Shown: positions 34,301-41,280 of the stretch, one piece after another
Layout of the letters: every line of letters starts with the position of its first letter
How positions within the stretch are numbered: the first letter of the stretch is position 1
Assembly (NCBI GenBank): GCA_947039785.1
Contig: CAMQZX010000005.1
Location: 1 to 44,117 of the forward strand
Reading direction: 5' to 3'
DNA length: 44,117 bases
Source of the DNA: an uncultured Lachnospiraceae bacterium
GTDB lineage: Bacteria > Bacillota > Clostridia > Lachnospirales > Lachnospiraceae
Notes under the pieces: generated by a model
What the model was told of the DNA's origin: nothing
Databases searched by the model: none
Seen by the model: only the letters and a program-made list of their open reading frames with translations
Translations under genes and position numbers: made by a program

Positions 34301-35035
34301 ATGGAGAAGTTGATTGAAATCAGAGACATGTGCAAAATCTATAATCCTGGCGAGAACGAAGTTCGGGCCTTAGACCATGTGAATCTGGATGTTTATGAGG
34401 GAGAACTGGTGGCAATCATCGGACATTCCGGTTCTGGTAAATCCACCCTGATGAATATGCTGGGGTGCCTGGATGTTCCCACCATCGGACAATATTGCCT
34501 TCATGGGATGGATGTGTCCAGTCTGTCTGACAATGATCTGTCAGAAATCCGAAATCTGGAGATTGGTTTTATTTTTCAGGGCTTTAATTTGATCAGCAAT
34601 TTGACTGCCATGGGAAATGTGGAACTGCCATTGATTTACAGAGGCGTGGGAAAAGCAGAGCGTACCAGGCTGGCGTACGAGGCACTGTGCATGGTAGGGC
34701 TGGAGAAGCGTCTGGATCACAAGCCGTCAGAAATGTCAGGAGGACAACAGCAGAGGGTAGCCATTGCGAGAGCCATCGCTGCAAGGCCGCCGGTGATTTT
34801 GGCTGATGAGCCTACTGGTAACCTGGATTCTTCTTCTACCAAGGAGATTATGGGGATTTTAAGACAGCTTCACAGTGAGGGAAGAACGGTAATCATCATT
34901 ACCCATGACGACGATATTGCAGAGCAGGCAAAGCGGATCATAAGAATCATGGATGGAAAGATTGTGGAAGACATTATCAATGAGAATTATCAGGAAAATT
35001 ATCTGGAGCAGAAGGAGAGTGGAAAAGATGCCTAA
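34301..35035 (+). CDS. MacB-family ABC transporter ATP-binding protein (second system)
   Basis: A 244-residue ATPase, paralogous to the one at 18656. Walker A is GHSGSGKST, the Q-loop is FIFQGFNLI, the signature is [13 protein letters not shown] (preceded by Met rather than Leu), and Walker B is [12 protein letters not shown] with switch His in IITHDDD. I chose ATG 34301 because GAGG (34291-34294) lies six bases upstream and the protein then opens [14 protein letters not shown], typical for the family. An upstream in-frame ATG at 34241 lies inside the promoter. Its last eight bases overlap the adaptor start. Confidence 0.94.
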   Translation: MEKLIEIRDMCKIYNPGENEVRALDHVNLDVYEGELVAIIGHSGSGKSTLMNMLGCLDVPTIGQYCLHGMDVSSLSDNDLSEIRNLEIGFIFQGFNLISNLTAMGNVELPLIYRGVGKAERTRLAYEALCMVGLEKRLDHKPSEMSGGQQQRVAIARAIAARPPVILADEPTGNLDSSSTKEIMGILRQLHSEGRTVIIITHDDDIAEQAKRIIRIMDGKIVEDIINENYQENYLEQKESGKDA

Positions 35036-36779
35036 AAAATATGGAAAAATCAAAGAACCAAAAACACCGGAGCAGATGAAAAAAAGACGCAGACGCAAAA
35101 AGATTATCATCGGTGTCTGTGCGGTTGTAGTTGTTGGCGGCGGTGTTGTCAGGATGAAATTTATGGGAAATCAGAATACCAAACCAATGGTCAGCGCAGC
35201 AGCTGTGGAGAAAGGGGATATCACATCGGTTATTGATACCAGCGGTACGGTGGTCAGCCTGAACACCAAAACATATTTTTCTCCGGTAAATGCCAACATC
35301 AAGGACTATGATTTAAAAGTAGGCCAGGTGGTGAACCGGGGAGATTTGCTGGTTTCCTTTAATACAGATACCCTGGAGCAGGATAATCAGAAAGCGGAGC
35401 TGTCTGCCAGTTCTACTGTAAATACCAACAAAGATACCCTGCAAAAGACACAGAAAACTCTGGACGAGGCGGCTACGGCGCGCAGAAATGTATCTATCAT
35501 TCAGGGGGATATCAATAATTTTAAAGCATACATAAACGATTTGAATGCAGCAATTTCCAACAGAACCCAGGAGCTGGCAAATCAGGCGGCAAGTTCTGCC
35601 AGTAGTGCAGCCATCAATCAGAGTAATCAGATTGCAGAGCTGAATACGGCTCTTTTATCTGCCACTCAGAAGGAATCTCTGGAGAGTACCAGTAAGCAGC
35701 TTCAGGAAGAAATTGATGCATTAAAGGTTCAGAAGTCACAGATGGAATTTGGCGGAGATCAGGTTACAGCTGAGCTGCTGAGTGATCAGATTGAGGCAAA
35801 GCAGAGTGTGGTGGATGAAAACGAAAAGAAAATCGTCAAGTTAAATAAGAAGCTGGATAAATATTCCGGCATGACAGCGGAGGAGATTCAAAATCAAATC
35901 ACAGCCTTGTCCACAGAAGGGGCGGGATATGGAAGCGGAGCTGATGCTTCCACTGACGCACAGATTGCCCAGTGGCAGTTGGATCTCCAGGATGCCCAGA
36001 GTACATTGGCAGAGCTGCAGTCGGATCTGGCAGAGGCAGAAGCCAAGGTCAGTGCCGGAGAAGCAGCAGAAATGACGGATGCCGGCAAGAAAGCTATGGA
36101 GAGCAATAACAATATGGCAGAGCTGGAATCTGCTTCCGTGGAAGAGCTTTTAAATAAAGGACGCAAGGGAATTCATGCAGAATTCGACGGAATTATTACA
36201 AAAGCAGATTTGACACAGGGAGCAGCAGCATCGCAGGGGCTGGAGCTTGTGACGGTTGCCAGTAACCGGGAAGTGGCAGTGGAAGCTACCGTGTCCAAAT
36301 ACGATTACGGTAAATTACAGGAAGGCCAGAAAGCAGCCATCACTCTTGGTAATAATCAGTATCAGGGAACAGTCAGCGCCATCAGTAAGGTGGCTCAGAA
36401 AAATGAGAAGGATGCTCCTGTAATCACCTGTGAGGTGACCATCGATAATCCAGACGACAACATTTTCCTGGGAGTGGAGGCTAAGGTGGCAATTACTACT
36501 GCAGAGGAAACAGGTGTTGTGAAGGTTCCCATGGCAGCGGTAAACACCGGCAAAGACAGCACCTTCTGCTATGTGGTAGAGGATGGTAAGATTGCCAGAA
36601 AAGATGTAGTTACAGGAGTCACCTCTGCGGAGGATACAGAAATCGTAAGCGGTCTGAAGGTTGGAGATAATGTGATTGAATCTCTTCCGGAAGGATATAC
36701 AGAGGGTATGGAGGTTGACATCATGCCGGCCGGGGGCGAAGGCGATTTGTCTGGTGATACAGCAAATGCAGGAGAGTAA
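35028..36779 (+). CDS. HlyD/MacA-like adaptor subunit (second system)
   Basis: A 583-residue adaptor. ATG 35028 is chosen because GAAGGAG (35011-35017) precedes it and it overlaps the ATPase stop. The longer ORF start at 34953 reads through ATPase coding sequence. A very basic N-terminus (KKRRRRKK) precedes a signal-anchor helix at about 26-44. The lipoyl half-motif (DLKVGQVVNRGDLLVSFN) is followed by an unusually long Gln/Ala/Glu-rich helical hairpin of about 250 residues, then the second lipoyl half and beta domain. The C-terminus is Gly/Asp-rich. It would form an extracytoplasmic tube on the permease at 36812. Confidence 0.88.
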   Translation: MPKKYGKIKEPKTPEQMKKRRRRKKIIIGVCAVVVVGGGVVRMKFMGNQNTKPMVSAAAVEKGDITSVIDTSGTVVSLNTKTYFSPVNANIKDYDLKVGQVVNRGDLLVSFNTDTLEQDNQKAELSASSTVNTNKDTLQKTQKTLDEAATARRNVSIIQGDINNFKAYINDLNAAISNRTQELANQAASSASSAAINQSNQIAELNTALLSATQKESLESTSKQLQEEIDALKVQKSQMEFGGDQVTAELLSDQIEAKQSVVDENEKKIVKLNKKLDKYSGMTAEEIQNQITALSTEGAGYGSGADASTDAQIAQWQLDLQDAQSTLAELQSDLAEAEAKVSAGEAAEMTDAGKKAMESNNNMAELESASVEELLNKGRKGIHAEFDGIITKADLTQGAAASQGLELVTVASNREVAVEATVSKYDYGKLQEGQKAAITLGNNQYQGTVSAISKVAQKNEKDAPVITCEVTIDNPDDNIFLGVEAKVAITTAEETGVVKVPMAAVNTGKDSTFCYVVEDGKIARKDVVTGVTSAEDTEIVSGLKVGDNVIESLPEGYTEGMEVDIMPAGGEGDLSGDTANAGE

Positions 36780-36811
36780 CAAGTATTGTACCTTGTACAT
36801 GGGAGGAAATT

Positions 36812-38035
36812 ATGGCTCAATTATTAGAATATATAAAAATGGCGTTGGCCAACATAAAGGCCAACAAAGGCCGTTCCATTCTTACAATGCTGGGTATCAT
36901 TATTGGTATTTCTTCTGTCATTACCATCATGGCTGTGGGTGACGGCTTTGAGAAGGAAATGAACGATCAGTTAAATTCCATGGCAGGCGGTCAGCTCTAT
37001 GTATATGCTGGGGATGAAGCCTCGAATAACGAAGATTATATGAACAACGATGATATGGATGCAGTAGAGTCAGAGATTGCCGGAGTGACAGGTACTTCTC
37101 CGGATTATGCTGATTATGGTACGGTGCTGACTCCAAAAGGCTCTTTTGATCTTGTTCTGAGGGGCGGCGGAACTGCTCAGCAGGAGGTTTCTGCTTTGGA
37201 AATGGTCGGAGGAAGATTTTACAATCAAAGTGATATTTCCACAGGTAACCGTGTTTGTGTGATTAAGAAAAATGATGCAATAAAGGCATTTGGTACCGAT
37301 GATGTATTGGGAATGAACCTGGAAGTAACGCTGTATAATATAACGATTGATCTGACTATTATTGGTGTGTCCCAGGATAAAAATTCAGACAGTATGCTTT
37401 TTGGATATAATACTGACAGGATATCTCTGGAAATGCCTTATACTACTTTTGAAAGCTTTGGATGGGAGACAACTGACAGTATTTATGGCTTTTACATCAC
37501 CACAGATGGTACTTTGCCTTCTAAAGAAGTGGCAGACAATACGCTGAAACTTCTGAGAGACCGTCATCACGCCCAGACGGAGGACTATTATCTGCTGCAG
37601 GACTTTAACGACCAGTTGGCAACAGTGAATAATACGATGGGAATGATTACCGGATTTATCTCTCTGGTGGCTGGTATTTCTCTTTTGGTGGGTGGTATCG
37701 GTGTCATGAATATTATGCTGGTATCGGTTACTGAGCGTACCAGAGAAATTGGTATTCGAAAATCTCTGGGGGCAAAGACGGGCTCCATTATGCTGCAGTT
37801 TCTGGCTGAATCAGCCATTATTGCATGCATCGGCGGTCTCATCGGTGTTGCGCTGGGATTGTTAATGGCCCATGGAATCTGTTCTCTTCCGATGCTGGGA
37901 TTTGCCCCGGGAGTAAAAGTTTCTACCATATTATTGGCAACGTTATTCTCTTCGGGCATTGGTATTTTCTTTGGTATTTACCCGGCGAGAAAAGCGGCGA
38001 AGTTAAGTCCGATTGAGGCATTGAGAAGAAACTGA
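36812..38035 (+). CDS. MacB/FtsX-like ABC transporter permease (second system)
   Basis: A 407-residue permease with the same layout as the one at 21236. The first helix contains NKGRSILTMLGIIIGISSVITIMAV. A MacB-type extracytoplasmic domain of about 230 residues follows. Three C-terminal helices carry GGIGVMNIMLVSVTERTREIGIRKSLGA, and the protein ends KLSPIEALRRN. It starts at ATG 36812 behind GGGAGG, 32 bases after the adaptor. No clear T-tract terminator follows, only a weak TCCAT/ATGGA hairpin. The substrate is unknown. Confidence 0.94.
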   Translation: MAQLLEYIKMALANIKANKGRSILTMLGIIIGISSVITIMAVGDGFEKEMNDQLNSMAGGQLYVYAGDEASNNEDYMNNDDMDAVESEIAGVTGTSPDYADYGTVLTPKGSFDLVLRGGGTAQQEVSALEMVGGRFYNQSDISTGNRVCVIKKNDAIKAFGTDDVLGMNLEVTLYNITIDLTIIGVSQDKNSDSMLFGYNTDRISLEMPYTTFESFGWETTDSIYGFYITTDGTLPSKEVADNTLKLLRDRHHAQTEDYYLLQDFNDQLATVNNTMGMITGFISLVAGISLLVGGIGVMNIMLVSVTERTREIGIRKSLGAKTGSIMLQFLAESAIIACIGGLIGVALGLLMAHGICSLPMLGFAPGVKVSTILLATLFSSGIGIFFGIYPARKAAKLSPIEALRRN

Positions 38036-38134
38036 TCCATTGCTTCATTGATGGAAATTTATCAAATAGTGGATTTGCAGTATAAATTCATGAAAAAATT
38101 CACAGAATGGTCACGATTATCCGATGGTTGTCGC

Positions 38135-38163
38135 TTGATTCCTAAAAAGGGTTGTGTTAAAAT
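38135..38163 (+). promoter_or_regulatory. Promoter of the NlpC/P60 hydrolase gene
   Basis: TTGATT (38135-38140) and TAAAAT (38158-38163) are separated by 17 bases. This gives a leader of about 115 bases that contains the hairpin at 38197-38234. Confidence 0.6.
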
Positions 38164-38196
38164 GTGTTTAAATTAGATATTTATACTGTAAAGTTA

Positions 38197-38234
38197 CATG
38201 CAGGGAGAGGATGCAATGGAAGATCTCCTGCATG
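38197..38234 (+). promoter_or_regulatory. 5' leader hairpin of the NlpC/P60 hydrolase mRNA
   Basis: CATGCAGG (38197-38204) pairs perfectly with CCTGCATG (38227-38234). An inner AGA/TCT extends the stem past one bulged G. No T-tract follows, so it is not a terminator. It may stabilise the mRNA or be a regulatory site. It does not match the ydaO (c-di-AMP) consensus I know. Confidence 0.55.
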
Positions 38235-38285
38235 ATACAGTTTCAACAGGAACAACAGGAGTAGACTGAAGGGAGCCTTGATTGA

Positions 38286-40064
38286 ATGAAAAATAAAAAA
38301 GTAACAAATTTGCTGTGTATTACTCTGATTTCAACAATGGTAATGAGCAGTACAGTGGGAGTAATGGCAGGTGCCGAAGTGATACCGGAGGCAGAGGCTG
38401 GAGTTTCAGGAGAAGAAATTACAGAGCCGGAAGTACCGGATGATACTCCTCCTGATGTTGTGGTTACACCAGATCCTACAGAGATTCCGTCTCCGGAACC
38501 GACGGAGACTCCATCTCCGGAACCGACCGAAACCCCGGAGCCTACGGTTACTCCAGAACCTACAGTGACCCCGGACCCTACAGAAACGCCAAAGCCAACA
38601 GTGACCCCGGATCCTACAGATATTCCGGGAAATCAGGTGGATAAAGCGGCAGTCAATGACGTGATCAATCTGATTGACGGTCTGAGCAAAGCAGATAAGC
38701 TGACAAAGGAACAGCTGAAGGCTATCAGAGAAGCTTATGACAAGCTGACTCCTCAGGAACAGGCACTGGTCAACAACTATGGAATCCTGAAGGCAGCAGA
38801 GGATAAGCTGGCTGAAGGAGAACCGGACATTGTGGACGTAGGCGATGGCAACGAGGGCGATGGATCCGGTAATACCGATTATGTGGCAGAAAAAGGAAGT
38901 GTGGTTACATACAGCGGCGGAATCAGTGTCACAAACCTTCATGCGGGACGCAGTTTTTATCTGGATCAGCTGAAGGATACGTATGCATTGGAATTTGATG
39001 ATGAATTTGAAGATGTTATGGATTCCGTGGAGAAGGAATATAAAGCAAAGAACAAGATCAGTGATGATACTGAGATTCTGGTTCGCAACTGGCAGGATGT
39101 ACTGGCAGTATATGTACTGAAGCAACAGCAGGCCGGAGAGAAGGTTGTAGTGCTGGATAAGACTTCTAAGAAATCACTGGCAGATATTTTCGAAGAATTA
39201 AATCCGGTGGTACGTGATAAGAAGAATATCCTTCTGGTATCTTACAAGAATCGGCATGTATCCGATTATGTAAATGAACACAAAGATGAGCTGGATAAGA
39301 AAGAGAAAGCTCTGTTGAACAAATACACCAGCAAGGACTGTGCGTTGCTGTGCTCCACAGTTACAGCAGCGAAGGGATTTATTCGCCAAAGTGCAGGAGA
39401 TGACATCTCTGAGGAGCGTGTCAATGTGATTTCCGCCGGATTTAGTCTGGTCGGAAAGGTTGGCTATTTCTGGGGCGGAAAGTCCAGAGTGATTGGCTGG
39501 GATTCCAGCTGGGGTACTGCGGCTACCGTCAGTGCTGCAGGGAGTAAGTCTTCCGGTACCATGAGAGCTTATGGACTGGATTGCAGCGGCTTTGTAACAT
39601 GGGCCTTTGTAAATGGATATGAGGATACTGAGATGGGAGATGCCATTGGAGAGGGAACCTCCGATCAGTGGGGACATTGTGAGACCATTAATGCTGGAGA
39701 TGCACAGCCGGGAGATCTGGTATTCCAGAGAGGACCGGAAGGCGGCAGTAATAACCATGTAGGCATTCTTGTGGGACAGACTGAAGAGGGTGACTGGATT
39801 GCCGTTCACTGTTCCTCAAGTCAGAATGGCGTTACCGTTGGTGAGGCTTATTCTGCCAGCTTCCGTTACATCAGATGCCCATCCATCTATCCGACCAGGG
39901 AAGAAGTGGTTGCCCAGCGTGAAGCCCAAGAGCAGGAGCTTTTAGAGCAGTCTCTTGCCATTGCGTCTGATGAAGAGAAGAAGGATGCCTCCAAAGAGAA
40001 GAAGAGTCTGACCGATGACATTGCAGTGCAGCCTTCTCAGAAGCAAGTTGCAATTGAAGAATAG
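38286..40064 (+). CDS. Secreted NlpC/P60 peptidoglycan hydrolase
   Basis: A 592-residue exported cell-wall hydrolase. A signal peptide (about 1-29, cut near VMAGAE) precedes an acidic Pro/Thr repeat linker (about 50-118, PEPTETPEPTVTPEPT type). An alpha-helical segment (about 120-180) and an uncharacterised middle domain (about 195-390) follow. The C-terminal NlpC/P60 domain has the catalytic Cys433 (LDCSGFVTWAF), His491 (NNHVGIL) and His508 (AVHCSSS). The family cleaves peptide stems of peptidoglycan, often D-Glu-diaminopimelate bonds. The C-terminal 50 residues are charged and Lys/Glu/Gln-rich. There is no sorting signal. It begins at ATG 38286 behind GAAGGGAG, has its own promoter, and ends at a terminator. 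Confidence 0.9.
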   Translation: MKNKKVTNLLCITLISTMVMSSTVGVMAGAEVIPEAEAGVSGEEITEPEVPDDTPPDVVVTPDPTEIPSPEPTETPSPEPTETPEPTVTPEPTVTPDPTETPKPTVTPDPTDIPGNQVDKAAVNDVINLIDGLSKADKLTKEQLKAIREAYDKLTPQEQALVNNYGILKAAEDKLAEGEPDIVDVGDGNEGDGSGNTDYVAEKGSVVTYSGGISVTNLHAGRSFYLDQLKDTYALEFDDEFEDVMDSVEKEYKAKNKISDDTEILVRNWQDVLAVYVLKQQQAGEKVVVLDKTSKKSLADIFEELNPVVRDKKNILLVSYKNRHVSDYVNEHKDELDKKEKALLNKYTSKDCALLCSTVTAAKGFIRQSAGDDISEERVNVISAGFSLVGKVGYFWGGKSRVIGWDSSWGTAATVSAAGSKSSGTMRAYGLDCSGFVTWAFVNGYEDTEMGDAIGEGTSDQWGHCETINAGDAQPGDLVFQRGPEGGSNNHVGILVGQTEEGDWIAVHCSSSQNGVTVGEAYSASFRYIRCPSIYPTREEVVAQREAQEQELLEQSLAIASDEEKKDASKEKKSLTDDIAVQPSQKQVAIEE

Positions 40065-40079
40065 GAATGATATTATGAT

Positions 40080-40112
40080 AAAACGTCCACAGCAGATGCT
40101 GTGGGCGTTTTT
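40080..40112 (+). terminator. Terminator after the NlpC/P60 gene
   Basis: AAACG-t-CCACAGCA (40081-40094) pairs with TGCTGTGG-g-CGTTT (40097-40110) around a very small loop, and the T-run continues to 40112. Confidence 0.85.
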
Positions 40113-40157
40113 AACAGTCAGGGACCATAGAGCAAACAGTAGTTTCAGGCTTAATGC

Positions 40158-40211
40158 TTGACAAATAGAAGGAAAGTCTCTATACTTGAATTAAATAGTT
40201 TGATAATCAAA
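40158..40211 (+). promoter_or_regulatory. fabH promoter with FabT-box-like operator
   Basis: TTGACA (40158-40163) and TATACT (40181-40186), spaced 17 bases, form a near-consensus promoter. TTTGATAATCAAA (40199-40211) lies just downstream, at or next to the expected transcription start near 40193. Its two 6-bp half-sites are perfect inverted repeats around one base. The sequence equals the FabT box core TTTGATTATCAAA known from streptococci and lactococci except for the central base. FabT is the MarR-type repressor of fatty acid synthesis genes. Confidence 0.75.
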
Positions 40212-40303
40212 ATATTTAACGGAAATCTGTCATGGGTTTGTAAAAGAACTGCTAATTTATAGATGGATAGAGATAGAATGATAGCGATAGAACGGAGGAA
40301 ATT

Positions 40304-41272
40304 ATGACGACAATCAGAATCATTGGAACGGGAAGTGCACTTCCCAGGAAGATTGTGACCAACGATGATTTATCAAAAATTGTAGATACCAACGATGAGT
40401 GGATCAGCAGCAGAACCGGAATACGCCGGAGATGTCTGGCAGAGGAAGGGGAAACAACGGTTGAGTTGGGAATTCAAGCGGCCAGAAGGGCCTTGGAAAA
40501 TGCCAAAGTAACGGCCCAGGAGATTCAGATGATCATTGTGGCAACTTGCTCTTCGGAGACGAATTTTCCCAGTGTGGGGTGCCAGATTCAGGCTGGATTA
40601 AATGCTAACAATGCAGTGGCCTATGACATCAGTGCTGCCTGTTCTGGTTTTTTGTTTGCATTGAATACAGCTCAGGCATATGCCCGGACAGGTAATTACC
40701 AGAAGATCCTGATTGTGGGAACAGAGACATTGTCAAAGGTAATTGACTGGGAAGACAGAAGTTCCTGCGTGTTGTTTGGCGATGGAGCAGGGGCCTGCGT
40801 GGTGGAGGCTTCTCCAATTGGAATGATGAATTATGTACAACATTCTGACGGAAGTCAGGGAGATGTATTAAGTTGTTACACCAGTACCATGAGAACGCCT
40901 GTAATTTCTAAGGGCATGTCCATGAAGCCTTTGCATATGGAGGGACAGGCAGTATTTAAATTTGCAGTAAAAACAGTACCTGGCTGTATCAGTCAGGTAC
41001 TGGAAGGTGCACAGGTTTCTAAAGACCGTGTGAAGTATTTTATTTTGCATCAGGCAAACCAGCGTATCATTCATTCAGTTGCTAAGCGGCTGAATGTGCC
41101 AAAAGAGAGCTTTCCCATGAATTTAGACAGGATCGGTAATACTTCCGCAGCCAGTATCCCCATTCTTCTGGATGAGCTTAACAGCCAGGGAATGCTTGAG
41201 CCAGGCGATTACCTTGTATTGTCCGGGTTTGGTGCAGGGCTTACCTGGGCAGCTACTCTGCTGGAGTGGTAG
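40304..41272 (+). CDS. fabH: Beta-ketoacyl-ACP synthase III
   Basis: A 322-residue condensing enzyme that starts fatty acid synthesis by joining acetyl-CoA (or a branched acyl-CoA) to malonyl-ACP. The catalytic triad is Cys113 (AACSGFLFAL), His249 (HQANQRI) and Asn279 (GNTSAAS). The late GFGAGLTWAATLLEW is the standard C-terminus, and the length is typical. It starts at ATG 40304 behind GGAGG. It stands alone, with a minus-strand gene next, whereas in many Firmicutes fabH leads a fab gene cluster. A FabT-like operator in its promoter suggests control together with fab genes elsewhere. Confidence 0.95.
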   Translation: MTTIRIIGTGSALPRKIVTNDDLSKIVDTNDEWISSRTGIRRRCLAEEGETTVELGIQAARRALENAKVTAQEIQMIIVATCSSETNFPSVGCQIQAGLNANNAVAYDISAACSGFLFALNTAQAYARTGNYQKILIVGTETLSKVIDWEDRSSCVLFGDGAGACVVEASPIGMMNYVQHSDGSQGDVLSCYTSTMRTPVISKGMSMKPLHMEGQAVFKFAVKTVPGCISQVLEGAQVSKDRVKYFILHQANQRIIHSVAKRLNVPKESFPMNLDRIGNTSAASIPILLDELNSQGMLEPGDYLVLSGFGAGLTWAATLLEW

Positions 41273-41280
41273 AACCATCA

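Noticed and set aside
34953-35027. Upstream start for the second-system adaptor, adding 25 residues
   Set aside because: The extension reads through ATPase coding sequence in another frame, while ATG 35028 has a good Shine-Dalgarno and the usual stop/start overlap.
38036-38285. c-di-AMP (ydaO) or c-di-GMP riboswitch before the NlpC/P60 gene
   Set aside because: The leader is too short after the promoter and lacks the conserved core bases of either class.
38406-39125. A 239-codon minus-strand frame with many Arg, Phe and Cys residues
   Set aside because: It is the reverse reading of the Pro/Thr repeat region of the NlpC/P60 gene; the apparent repeats arise from that DNA.
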